Virus record (IMG/VR): IMGVR_UViG_3300031766_000078
Location: 1-22,489 of that record
Length of the DNA: 22,489 nucleotides
From: a virus
Reading direction: 5' to 3' (one strand)
Position 1 is the first letter of the stretch, and every line of letters starts with the position of its first letter. The translations under genes were made by a program, and so were the position numbers. Below are positions 9,595 to 18,293 of this stretch, one piece after another. The notes below the pieces were generated by a model that had not been told where the DNA came from, did not search any database, and saw only the letters and a program-made list of their open reading frames with translations.

Positions 9595-10261
9595 GACTTA
9601 TGAAGACCTTATCCCAGAAATAGAATTACTTTTAAATAGATATAGAGCTAAGTGGCAACTTAATTCTATAGCATGGTTGGATTACGATGACGTATGTCAA
9701 ATCATCCGTATCCATTTACACAAAAAGTGGCATCTGTGGGATCAGAAGAGGGCTTTCAAGCCTTGGGCGTCTATGTTGATGAATAATCAGATTAAAAACT
9801 TGATTAGGAATCACTATGGGAACTTTGCTAAGCCATGCCTTCGTTGTTCCTTCTACTTAGGTGGAGATGAATGTGGGTTTACTAAAAGTAAAGAGCAAGA
9901 TGATGAGTGCGATGATTTCGCCAAGTGGAAGACCAAGAAACAATCAGCCTTTAATTTAAAAATGCCTGTTTCACTTGACTCTCTTATTTCCGTTCAAGAT
10001 AGAATGAAAGACGATGAATTGAACTATGAAGAAAAAGCTTTAAAGATACATAATTTAATTATGTTGGAATTGGGGGAGAAACATAAAGAAATATATAGGT
10101 TATTATACATGGAGCATTGGGATGAAGAAAAGGTAGCTAAGAAGTTCGGGTTTAAGAAAGACACTAGTAAGAGAAAGACCCCTAGATACAAACAAATAAA
10201 CAATTTAAAAAAGAAATTCTATATGATTGCGTTGAAAGTGGTAAAACAGGAGGATTTATGA
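9587..10261 (+). CDS. sigma-70-family-like protein, putative late transcription factor, 224 aa
   Basis: Residues ~30-80 resemble sigma region 2: LDYDDVCQIIRIHLHKKWHL then PWASMLMNNQIKNLIRNHYG, with the acidic-hydrophobic start and an N-x-x-R core. The C-terminal part (about 150-220, including HWDEEKVAKKFGF and a basic tail) can form a region-4-like helix-turn-helix. Between them lies an insert with five cysteines, CLRCSFYLGGDECGF and a later C-D-x-x-A... stretch, possibly metal-binding. Small sigma-like proteins of this layout occur in environmental phages. I take the ATG at 9587, after an in-frame TTG. Its 3' end overlaps the next gene by 4 nt (ATGA). Confidence 0.6.
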   Translation: MDKTYEDLIPEIELLLNRYRAKWQLNSIAWLDYDDVCQIIRIHLHKKWHLWDQKRAFKPWASMLMNNQIKNLIRNHYGNFAKPCLRCSFYLGGDECGFTKSKEQDDECDDFAKWKTKKQSAFNLKMPVSLDSLISVQDRMKDDELNYEEKALKIHNLIMLELGEKHKEIYRLLYMEHWDEEKVAKKFGFKKDTSKRKTPRYKQINNLKKKFYMIALKVVKQEDL

Positions 10262-11316
10262 TATACGATTTAACAGAGAAGCAGAAAGAGCAGATTTTAA
10301 AACTGTTTAAAAAGAATCCTGACTTAATGTATATAACCCGAAAGATATTTAATGATGAGAATATCGATGGTCGGTCTAAACAAGGGAGAGCAGTTAGAAA
10401 GTTCTTAGCTGAACAAGACAAAAGAGCAAATACTTCATTAGCCCCAAAGGTAGAGCAGGTACATCTCAACAAAGAGCAGAAAGAGTTCCTAATGACGGAT
10501 AATATTGAGGTTGGTATGAATGCACTAGAAATAGCCCGACTCACATTCAAAGACAGGGACATCATTCCTCTTAGCATGAAACATCGAGTCATCGTTGATT
10601 TCCTTAAGACCTATCGGCCAGAAATCGTTGATGATAATGAAATTGTAACAAAAGAGAAGTGGGTGGCTCCAAAGTCAATTAGTAGGGCTATAAGTAAGGT
10701 AAATAACTTCTGTTCAACCCAATTAGAAGAATTATCTCTCCAGACAAAACAAAAGAAATTAATGGAGCAATTAATCATCTACTTGCGTAGCCCAAGATTT
10801 AATCACTTCATAAATCAATATACAACTCTAGCTGATCGCGACTTATTTGAAAGTGAGTTCGTCAGGGCGATTTGGGACAAGCCTGACCTCACTAATGACG
10901 AATTGAACTTGTATGTGACCGTGTGTACCAACTACGTGCGCCAAAAACACATCCAGCAGCGCATTGACAAGCTTAACGCACTACTTGACGACCAAGACAA
11001 CGAAAGGGACATCACAATGCGTCTGACGGAGATTATCAAGGCCACTAGTGATGAGCTTAACCAGTGTGAAAAACGAATTGAATCATTGACGAAGGATCTC
11101 AATGGATCTAGAACTGCTCGACTAAAAGCCAAAGGAGAAGAAAATGGATCTATCTTTGCTTTGGTCGAAGCATTCCAAGAACGAGAAGAAAGAGACCGTA
11201 TGATCATGATGGCTGAACTTCAAAATAAATTAATTGAAGAAGAAGCTGACAGATTGGAGAGTATGGACGATTATAAAGCAAGGATCTTGGGAATATCCAA
11301 AAAAGAATTATTATGA
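10258..11316 (+). CDS. DNA-binding protein in the small-terminase position, 352 aa
   Basis: The N-terminal 120 residues hold two similar helical units, each beginning L-T/N-K-E/x-Q-K-E and ending in a helix of the type RAVRKFLAEQ or HRVIVDFLKTY. This looks like tandem helix-turn-helix domains. A central region and then a long acidic/basic coiled coil (about 235-340) follow. The context directly upstream of a nuclease and TerL suggests a terminase small subunit or a recognition partner, but it is larger than most and I recognise no family signature. AGGAGG 6 nt before the ATG is the only good Shine-Dalgarno match in the block. Its stop overlaps the next ATG (ATGA). Confidence 0.5.
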   Translation: MIYDLTEKQKEQILKLFKKNPDLMYITRKIFNDENIDGRSKQGRAVRKFLAEQDKRANTSLAPKVEQVHLNKEQKEFLMTDNIEVGMNALEIARLTFKDRDIIPLSMKHRVIVDFLKTYRPEIVDDNEIVTKEKWVAPKSISRAISKVNNFCSTQLEELSLQTKQKKLMEQLIIYLRSPRFNHFINQYTTLADRDLFESEFVRAIWDKPDLTNDELNLYVTVCTNYVRQKHIQQRIDKLNALLDDQDNERDITMRLTEIIKATSDELNQCEKRIESLTKDLNGSRTARLKAKGEENGSIFALVEAFQEREERDRMIMMAELQNKLIEEEADRLESMDDYKARILGISKKELL

Positions 11317-12263
11317 GTGACTTTGTTTGTAAAGAATGTGGTAAGGCTTACGACAGCCGAAGGGGTTTCCATGCCCACCTAAAAGCACATAGCGTTTCCA
11401 TAGGAGAGTACTATGTGGAAAATTATGCTAAAAGGGATTTATTTACAAACGAGCTACTAAAATTTAAAAATTACGACCAGTACTTCATGGAAGATTTTAA
11501 TCAACCAGAGAATTACATATCTTGGTTGAAAACGACTTCACCAATAAAAGCTAAAAACCACCTTATAGAATATACAAAAAGGAAGTTTGGGAATAAAGAT
11601 GTTAAGTTTACCCCTCCTGATCTTTACTATATGTTAGCTAAACTCCCGAATATAGATTACTATAGGAAAATGTGGAGTTCTTACTCTGACTTTTCAAAAG
11701 ATTTAGGCATAGAGTCTTGGTTCTCTAAAAACCTACCAAAAGACTTCTGGGAGAAGAACCACAATGACCTTCCTATTTTTGTAGACACAAGGGAGCAAAA
11801 ACCATTAAAATTTGAAAACGGCGTAAGCAACAAGTTAGACTTCGGTGATTATACAGCCGCAGGTAAATATTACTCAAAAACATTTGTAGATAGAAAAGCA
11901 CAAGATGACTTCAGACAAACATTCGGGAAAGATATTAAAAGATTTAGGCGGGAAATGGATCGTTGTGTCCAGTTTAATTCTTACATGTTCATTGTTGTCG
12001 AGTCTTCTATTGAAAAAATCGAAGAAGACAACAAAATATCGAAGTTTAAATCGAACTTAGGTTATTTGTGGCACAATGTGCGAGATCTAATGCTCGATTA
12101 CCCAGAGAATGTACAATTCATTTTTGCATACTCAAGGGCGGGAGCTAAAAAGATAATCCCCAAAATATTATATCACGGCCAAGGCTTATGGCATGTTGAT
12201 GTACAATATCATTTAGAGAAAAAAGTTCATGGCATGGCAGAAAGGAAAACAGCGGTATCGTAA
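11313..12263 (+). CDS. C2H2 zinc finger-ERCC4/XPF-type nuclease fusion, 316 aa
   Basis: The N-terminus is a single C2H2 finger: C6 and C9, then H22 and H26 (CKECGKAYDSRRGFHAHLKAH split by 12 and 3 residues). The C-terminal half is an ERCC4-type nuclease: VDTREQKPLKF (D158, R160, E161), LDFGDY (175-180) and VDRKAQDDF (192-200), matching the family's D, GDY and [ED]RK..D metal-site motifs. Such domains cut branched or single-strand/double-strand junction DNA. Its end overlaps the TerL start by 35 nt, suggesting a packaging-linked role, for example resolving branched concatemers before packaging (inference). It could also be a free-standing intron-less homing-type nuclease. Confidence 0.8.
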   Translation: MSDFVCKECGKAYDSRRGFHAHLKAHSVSIGEYYVENYAKRDLFTNELLKFKNYDQYFMEDFNQPENYISWLKTTSPIKAKNHLIEYTKRKFGNKDVKFTPPDLYYMLAKLPNIDYYRKMWSSYSDFSKDLGIESWFSKNLPKDFWEKNHNDLPIFVDTREQKPLKFENGVSNKLDFGDYTAAGKYYSKTFVDRKAQDDFRQTFGKDIKRFRREMDRCVQFNSYMFIVVESSIEKIEEDNKISKFKSNLGYLWHNVRDLMLDYPENVQFIFAYSRAGAKKIIPKILYHGQGLWHVDVQYHLEKKVHGMAERKTAVS

Positions 12264-14127
12264 TGATTACTCCGCTACGGAATTTAATTCTTATTTAAAA
12301 ACACTCGACGGCGACTTGCCTGACGAGGAAGCAAAGTATTTATTATATAAGTTCTTAAGGGCTAATATTGCATTTACCTCTGAGTTATTTTTAGGGGTAA
12401 AATTATTTCCATTTCAGGCTATGGCTATTAAGGGGATGATGGTATCGGACTATTCTATGTTCGTATTCTCCCGTGGTATGTCTAAAACATTCTCTACAGC
12501 TATTTATGTACTACTTGAGTGTCTTTTAAACCCTAACGCGAATATAGGTGTTATTGCAGGTAGCTTTAGGCAATCAAAACAAATCTTCCAAAAAATGGAG
12601 GATATACTTAGTAAGCCCGAAGCAAAACTAGTAAAAGAGTGCGGAGTTAAAATCACAAAGGGAACTGACCAATGGACCCTCAAAATTGGTAATAGTCGTG
12701 CGATAGCCCTTCCGCTAGCTAATGGAGAACGACTGCGTGGATTTCGATTTAATAGGATAGTACTAGATGAGTTCTTAACAATACCAGAAAAGATATTCAA
12801 TGAAGTTATTATTCCATTCCTTGGCGTAGTGGAAAATCCAATTGAAAGAGAGGAATTGCATAAACTAGAATCCCGCCTAATCGACAAGGGTGAGCTGAAA
12901 GAAAATGAAAGGTATGTGTGGCCCAATAACAAACTTATAATACTTTCATCTCCATCCTTCAAATTTGAATATATGTTTAAACTCTATAAGAAGTATGAGG
13001 GGCTTATTCTTGGAGAACTTGATTTAAATAAAAATAATGATGATGAAGAACAAGCGGCTGATGATGCTTATCGATTAATAATGCAATTAAGTTATGATTG
13101 TGCTCCTACTAGATTATATGATCAAAACTTACTTAAACAAGCGAAAGAGACTATGTCTGAAATGCAGTTCAAACGAGAGTTCGGTGCTCAATTTGTGGAT
13201 GAGAGTGACGGTTACTTCAGATTATCTAAGATGGCGGCTTGCACCATCGCTGATGGAGAATTCCCTGCTGTTGAAGTTGTAGGCAATCCAAGTGATGACT
13301 ATTTACTTGCTTTTGACCCTAACTGGGCTGGTAACACAAGTGCTGACCACTTCGCTATGCACGTATTTAAGGTTCTGAGAGACGAACAGAAGGTCTGCCT
13401 TGTCCATAGCTACGCTTTGGCTGGAGTGTCCTTAAAAGACCATATGAAGTACTTCTTGTACCTTATAGAATCTTTTAACATCGTTGGGATATGCGGTGAC
13501 TACAACGGAGGAGTTCAATTCATAAATTCTTGTAATGAGAGCCAATTGTTTAAAACAGCTAAGGTTGATATTGGTGTTATAGAAGTAGACTTAGAAAAGC
13601 CTGATCAATGGCATAACGATATACTTAGTTTTAAGAACCAATATAATCAGAGAGAAAGAAAGTATTGTATCTTAAGAAAGCCTACAGTTAACTGGATCAG
13701 AAGTGGTAATGAGATGTTACAAGCAGCCATAGACCATAAAAGAATACTATTTGCTTCTAGAGCGGTAGACGATCACTTTGATCAACAAAGGAAAAAGAAT
13801 TTACCTATTGATGAAATAAAGTGGGATAATAAAATTACAGCTACCTCTAAAGGAGCAAAAATGATTGACCTTCTCGATCAACAAAAAAGTAACATTGAAC
13901 TTACAAAGTCGGAATGCGCTAACATTGAGGTTACTACAAACCCCCAAGGTTCACAGTCATTTAATCTACCCCAAAACATCCGAAGACAAAAAGGGCCGAA
14001 TAGAGCACGTAAAGACTCTTATTCTGCTTTGATTCTGGGCAATTGGTTCGCCAAAGTATATTTTGACTCTCTGCACGTTAAGCCTGAAAAGAAACCTACT
14101 GCTACATTTATACCGTTTACTATTTGA
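12229..14127 (+). CDS. terL: terminase large subunit (TerL), 632 aa
   Basis: This is the packaging motor ATPase and nuclease. A Q-like motif LFPFQAMAI (59-67) is followed by a variant Walker A, SRGMSKTFS (81-89), of the type found in T4-like terminases. Walker B plus catalytic glutamate is RIVLDEF (176-182), and coupling motif III is ILSSPS (238-243). The RNase H-like nuclease domain begins with LLAFDPNWAG (D363) and continues with ICGDYNGG (D424). The length is typical. The start overlaps the nuclease gene by 35 nt in another frame. It is followed by an 11-bp inverted repeat and the portal gene. Confidence 0.95.
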   Translation: MAWQKGKQRYRNDYSATEFNSYLKTLDGDLPDEEAKYLLYKFLRANIAFTSELFLGVKLFPFQAMAIKGMMVSDYSMFVFSRGMSKTFSTAIYVLLECLLNPNANIGVIAGSFRQSKQIFQKMEDILSKPEAKLVKECGVKITKGTDQWTLKIGNSRAIALPLANGERLRGFRFNRIVLDEFLTIPEKIFNEVIIPFLGVVENPIEREELHKLESRLIDKGELKENERYVWPNNKLIILSSPSFKFEYMFKLYKKYEGLILGELDLNKNNDDEEQAADDAYRLIMQLSYDCAPTRLYDQNLLKQAKETMSEMQFKREFGAQFVDESDGYFRLSKMAACTIADGEFPAVEVVGNPSDDYLLAFDPNWAGNTSADHFAMHVFKVLRDEQKVCLVHSYALAGVSLKDHMKYFLYLIESFNIVGICGDYNGGVQFINSCNESQLFKTAKVDIGVIEVDLEKPDQWHNDILSFKNQYNQRERKYCILRKPTVNWIRSGNEMLQAAIDHKRILFASRAVDDHFDQQRKKNLPIDEIKWDNKITATSKGAKMIDLLDQQKSNIELTKSECANIEVTTNPQGSQSFNLPQNIRRQKGPNRARKDSYSALILGNWFAKVYFDSLHVKPEKKPTATFIPFTI

Positions 14128-14171
14128 AAAGTTATAAAGTAACTTTTATAACTTTAGTGTAACAATTGTTA
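14128..14171 (+). promoter_or_regulatory. inverted repeat and palindrome between TerL and portal
   Basis: Directly after the TerL stop, an 11-bp perfect stem AAAGTTATAAA/TTTATAACTTT (14128-14138 and 14145-14155) has a 6-nt loop. It is followed by GTGTAA (14158-14163) and the 12-bp palindrome TAACAATTGTTA at 14160-14171, three bases before the portal ATG. The stem is too AT-rich for a typical terminator. It may be an operator, RNA processing site or late promoter region. Confidence 0.6.
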
Positions 14172-14173
14172 GC

Positions 14174-16138
14174 ATGGCCAAGAAGCGTAAGTATACAAAG
14201 AGATCAGAATATTGGAGTAAATTTAAAGACAGTACTCCTAATCACAATTTAGAAGATATCACAAGCCAATCATTGGCAGAAGAGTTTTCTCCTGAACTGG
14301 TTGGTGAGTCGCTATATGAGACTACAGCTTCTCGTCTTGCAGATTCTTCAAAACGTTCTAGCTCAAGGACAAATAGTATTACCCAGAGTTATACTAAAAA
14401 TAGATTTAAAAACATCGAAGATGGCTTATTGCCATTTGATTACTCCCGTGACTCAGTAAATTCTCGTGATGCCATACAACTATGCCAGAAAGCTTACTTC
14501 AATGTGCCTTCATTCCGTAGTACAATAGACTTATTATCAGACTTCGCTGATTCTGATTTATATTTGGATGGAGGTTCTGAGAAATCTCGTAACTTCATTA
14601 ATGCTTGGTTCAAAAGAATCAAGATGCATGATTTAAAATCTCAATACTTCCGTGAATACTATCGATCTGGCAATGTGTTTATGTACCGCATGGATGGTAG
14701 AATTAAAACCAGTGATACGGGTAAGGTTTTAGAGACTTATGGCGCAACTAAAAATGTACCTATACCCATTAAGTACTTAATCATGAACCCTACAGATATT
14801 GCCACTAAAGGTTCTATCTCTTTTAATGACTTTCAATACTTCAAGGTTCTTACACCATATGAAATCTCTAGACTTAAAGAACCTAAAACAGAGCATGAGA
14901 TTGAGATGTATAACTCTTTGCCAGAAGATGTACAGGTAAGGATTCAAAACAACACAGCCACAACCACTGAGCGTTTATATATTAAATTAGCTTCTGAACT
15001 ACTACATGTAGTATTTGCTAAAAAACAAGACTATGAGCCTCTTTCAGTCCCTTATGGTTTCTCTGTCTTAGACGACATCAATAAAAAATTAGAACTTAAA
15101 AAAATTGATCAAGCAATCTCCCGCTCTATTGAAAATGTCGTTCTTTTGGTCACAATGGGTGCTGAACCAGATAAAGGAGGAGTTAACCATAAAGCTCTGG
15201 CTGCTATGCAGAACATCTTTAAAAACCAAAGTGTCGGTCGAGTACTCGTATCTGATTATACAACAAAAGCTGATTTTGTTATACCCGATCTTCGTAAGGT
15301 CATTGGACCCGAAAAGTATGAGATACTTAATCGTGATATTCAAGAAGGTCTCCAGAATGTTCTAATTGGAGACAATAAGTATGCTGACGGTCAGCTTAAG
15401 ATGAAGGTGTTTATTCAAAGACTTGAGGAGTCCCGCCAGCAGTTCTTAAGGGATTTCCTCCAGCCAGAAATTCGTCGTATTTGTAAGGCTGCAGGTATGC
15501 GTTCTTGGCCTGAAGCGAAGTTTGTCAAAACGGACACTTTAGATAATTCAGACATGACAAAGCTTGCTACTCGCATGATGGAGCTAGGAGTCCTAACCCC
15601 TCAACAAGGTATGGAAGTCATTCATACTGGAGAATTCCCCAAGTCTGAAGATATGGGTAAGGCTCAAGAAGAATTTAAAGAGCATAGGGAAGAAGGGCAT
15701 TATTTACCTTTGGTTAATAGCATTAACTTATACCAAGAAGAACAGGGTGCCGATGAGCCTGTTAAGCCTGAAGTCGCCCCTGTCGCTCCATCTGGAGGTC
15801 GCCCTATCGGAGTATCAAACTCTAATTTCTCTAAAAAGAGCATTATTGAAGCTACTAAAATAGTTAGTGAATTTGAACTCAAGGCTTATGCAGACTTTGC
15901 AATAAAGTACGGTTTAGATGAATTAGATGAGCAAAGAAAAGATTTAGTCTCTCAAGCTTGTGAGTCCATCGTTGTTTCTAAAGCAAGGGAGGAATGGGAT
16001 GATACTTTAGCTAGTATTGTTGAAAATATAGAAAACCTTTCTGAACTTAATGTTGATAAAGATGTGCTTGATTTAGGATGTAAACATCAACTTGATGATA
16101 TGTCTGCTGCAATTTTACATCACTCAACTAAGATTTAA
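14174..16138 (+). CDS. phage portal protein, 654 aa
   Basis: Its position between TerL and the protease, its length, and its layout fit a portal protein. The layout is a basic N-terminus, a long mixed core with the NPTDI motif near residue 200, and then a helical stretch ending RQQFLRDFLQPEIRRIC. An acidic, proline-containing C-terminal region follows. Portals form the dodecameric ring at the head vertex through which DNA passes and to which terminase docks. I recognise it mainly from context and general pattern rather than an exact family. The stop is followed after 9 nt by the next ATG. Confidence 0.88.
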   Translation: MAKKRKYTKRSEYWSKFKDSTPNHNLEDITSQSLAEEFSPELVGESLYETTASRLADSSKRSSSRTNSITQSYTKNRFKNIEDGLLPFDYSRDSVNSRDAIQLCQKAYFNVPSFRSTIDLLSDFADSDLYLDGGSEKSRNFINAWFKRIKMHDLKSQYFREYYRSGNVFMYRMDGRIKTSDTGKVLETYGATKNVPIPIKYLIMNPTDIATKGSISFNDFQYFKVLTPYEISRLKEPKTEHEIEMYNSLPEDVQVRIQNNTATTTERLYIKLASELLHVVFAKKQDYEPLSVPYGFSVLDDINKKLELKKIDQAISRSIENVVLLVTMGAEPDKGGVNHKALAAMQNIFKNQSVGRVLVSDYTTKADFVIPDLRKVIGPEKYEILNRDIQEGLQNVLIGDNKYADGQLKMKVFIQRLEESRQQFLRDFLQPEIRRICKAAGMRSWPEAKFVKTDTLDNSDMTKLATRMMELGVLTPQQGMEVIHTGEFPKSEDMGKAQEEFKEHREEGHYLPLVNSINLYQEEQGADEPVKPEVAPVAPSGGRPIGVSNSNFSKKSIIEATKIVSEFELKAYADFAIKYGLDELDEQRKDLVSQACESIVVSKAREEWDDTLASIVENIENLSELNVDKDVLDLGCKHQLDDMSAAILHHSTKI

Positions 16139-16147
16139 GTGTATAGA

Positions 16148-17677
16148 ATGAATATGGACTTAAAAGATTTTGAGGTAAGCAGTTTTGATTGTAATATCAG
16201 GGCGCTTAAAGAGACTGATTATGATAAGTTTGGAGTATCCGAAGGCTCTATCGCGGAAGCTGCTAAATCTTTACTACCTGAAGATTTCGATCCATCAGCA
16301 AACGTAGATGTACTTCCTGTAGTATTCAACCTCGCTGTAGTAAATGAATTTAATAAAAACGGCGATGGTATAGATTCAGAAACAGCGGTATCAGCAGTAA
16401 AAAGATTTATAAACAAACCTATCAATATTGAACACAAGAAGCATAAAATCGTCGGTCACATGATTAATGCTTCTTTTTCTGTAGAAGAACTTGATTTTAA
16501 AGACAACGCTATTGATTCATACGCAGAAAAGGAAGAACCTTTTTATATAAACGCCGCTGGATTAATTTATAAAAATATTTTCCCCGAACTTGCTAACGCT
16601 ATTCAGGAAGCCGCTAACGAAGAAAATGAAGAATATCAGAGTATTGCTACTAGTTGGGAACTTGCATTTAAAAACTATAAAGTCGTCTATGGATCAGATA
16701 GATTGGACGAGTGTGAGATTGCCGAAGGTTCACAGGCAGAGGAACTTAAGCAGTATGTAAAAGGGTTCGGAGGCAAGGGGGTTGATAAAGAAGGTACGCC
16801 AGTCCATCGTCTGATTTATGGTGAGACTTACCCTTTAGGTGCTGCGTTAACATATAAACCCGCTGCTAGAGTGAAAGGAATTTATACTTCCGAACCAAAT
16901 AAAGAAGAAAAGGATGTTGATAATTCTTTAGCGGAACAAGATAATATTAATATTAAAAATTCCCTAAAAGCGGAATGTGATGTAACAAATAACAAATTCG
17001 ATATTTTTGATATGGATAAAGAACAATTCGAGACATTAATGACACAAGTTGCCGAAAGCGTAGCTTCAGTAGTCAAGAAAGACGATCAAGCCGCTTCGGT
17101 TGGCGAGATTATGCGTGATGCTCTTAACGAGCATTCCGAGAACTGGAAATCTAAGGTACAACTTGAAACTGAAGCTCGTGAAAAAGCTGAAGTTGAGATG
17201 GCTGAGTTGAAAGCTTCTTTTGAGGCTGTTCAAACTGAACTATCTTCTCTTAAGTCTGAGGTTGAAGCTCAAGCTGCCGTTGAGTTATTTAACTCTCGCA
17301 TGACCTTTATCGATTCCACATATGAACTGACTGAAGCTGAGCTTAAGTTAGTCGTAGATGAGTTAAAGTCTGTTGAAGCTTCTGATGAAGCCTTCGATAC
17401 CTTTAAAGAAAAACTTTCTATTCTTTTTGCTAGCAAGACCAAAGAGGCCATTGCAGCTCAGGAGGAAGAAGTCAAAGCTAAGATCGAGGAAGCTATCGCT
17501 TCTAAGCTCCAGCAAGACGAGCCTGAAGAGCAAGAGGAAGTTAAAGCTAGTGAAGATGAGTTAGAAGTTGAAGAAGTTGAGACTACTCCAATTCCTAATA
17601 ATAACGCACAAGCTTCTGAACAAATCTCTTTAGTTGAGAAACTAAAAGAAAACTTCTCTGTTGAAGTAACAAAATAA
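16148..17677 (+). CDS. prohead protease fused to scaffold, 509 aa
   Basis: The N-terminal ~250 residues carry features of phage prohead proteases: VVNEFNKNGDGIDSETA (near 65-80), then INIEHKKHKIVGHMINASF with the conserved H in a KPxxxxH...GH pattern, and ATSWELAF later. The C-terminal ~220 residues are Glu/Lys/Ala-rich coiled coil without aromatic core, like an internal scaffold that is cleaved out of the prohead. I take the ATG at 16148, not an in-frame GTG at 16139. An internal ATG at 17012 (MDKEQFETLM) could produce the scaffold alone (221 aa). The combined gene precedes the decoration and capsid genes as expected. Confidence 0.82.
   Translation: MNMDLKDFEVSSFDCNIRALKETDYDKFGVSEGSIAEAAKSLLPEDFDPSANVDVLPVVFNLAVVNEFNKNGDGIDSETAVSAVKRFINKPINIEHKKHKIVGHMINASFSVEELDFKDNAIDSYAEKEEPFYINAAGLIYKNIFPELANAIQEAANEENEEYQSIATSWELAFKNYKVVYGSDRLDECEIAEGSQAEELKQYVKGFGGKGVDKEGTPVHRLIYGETYPLGAALTYKPAARVKGIYTSEPNKEEKDVDNSLAEQDNINIKNSLKAECDVTNNKFDIFDMDKEQFETLMTQVAESVASVVKKDDQAASVGEIMRDALNEHSENWKSKVQLETEAREKAEVEMAELKASFEAVQTELSSLKSEVEAQAAVELFNSRMTFIDSTYELTEAELKLVVDELKSVEASDEAFDTFKEKLSILFASKTKEAIAAQEEEVKAKIEEAIASKLQQDEPEEQEEVKASEDELEVEEVETTPIPNNNAQASEQISLVEKLKENFSVEVTK
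17012..17677 (+). other. possible internally initiated scaffold protein, 221 aa
   Basis: An in-frame ATG (MDKEQFETLMTQVAE ...) sits at the junction between the protease-like domain and the coiled-coil part. Several phages make a scaffold from an internal start of the protease gene. No ribosome binding site is visible here, but neither do most genes of this window have one. Confidence 0.35.
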
Positions 17678-17686
17678 AAATCTAAT

Positions 17687-17692
17687 TATAAT
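17687..17692 (+). promoter_or_regulatory. TATAAT box before the decoration gene
   Basis: A perfect TATAAT lies 8 nt before the ATG at 17701, in the 23-nt gap after the protease-scaffold gene. There is no good -35 match. It could drive the strongly expressed decoration and capsid genes. Confidence 0.4.
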
Positions 17693-17700
17693 ATAAAATT

Positions 17701-18279
17701 ATGGCTAATGAAATTACCAATATGCTGCCATTTCGTCAATATGATGACAACGATGTTGTTAACATGTTCGCGTATGAAGGCGGTGCTGTAGGGGCAGGTA
17801 CTGTTGTAAAAGTATCTGCTGCTAATCTCAACGACGATCTTGTTGATCTCGTTGATGGTGGAAGCGCATTCCTGACTTCTCAGGGAAATGCTTACTCTCC
17901 ACTTGCTGTTAACCCACTCCGTGTGGACGCTGGCGCTTCTGGTGCTGCTGCTCTTGGAATTACTCTTCGTGACGTTCGCGACACTGACGAGAATGGAGAG
18001 AAGCTTCGCTTCTACCCTCAGAAAAAAGAAGAGCTTCAGTGTGTTCTCTCTGGAGAATCTGTACCTGTTGCGACTAAAGGAACCTTCGCTTTATTAGAAG
18101 GAGCTTTCGCTGGTGGTGTTATTCCTGCTCCTATGACTGAGCTTGCTTCTTGGGGAGCTGGTGATCTTGGAGAAGCTGCTGCTACTGACGTTGTTGTCGG
18201 TAAGGTTCTCGCAACTGGAACTCGTGCTGCTGGTGATACCCACGCAGGAGGATACGCAATTGTCAACATCAACTTCTAA
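17701..18279 (+). CDS. putative head decoration protein, 192 aa
   Basis: The protein is small, Ala/Gly/Val-rich and beta-structured (FAYEGGAVGAGTVVKVSAAN, later GKVLATGTRAAGDTHAGGYA). It lies directly before the major capsid gene, the usual place of a capsid decoration or stabilising protein. No catalytic motif is seen. Codon choice (CGT, CTC, GGA, AAC, TTC) matches the capsid gene and differs from the AT-rich flanks, which suggests high expression. It has a 14-nt gap to the capsid gene and probably shares its message. Confidence 0.7.
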   Translation: MANEITNMLPFRQYDDNDVVNMFAYEGGAVGAGTVVKVSAANLNDDLVDLVDGGSAFLTSQGNAYSPLAVNPLRVDAGASGAAALGITLRDVRDTDENGEKLRFYPQKKEELQCVLSGESVPVATKGTFALLEGAFAGGVIPAPMTELASWGAGDLGEAAATDVVVGKVLATGTRAAGDTHAGGYAIVNINF

Positions 18280-18293
18280 TTCACTCACAGATT

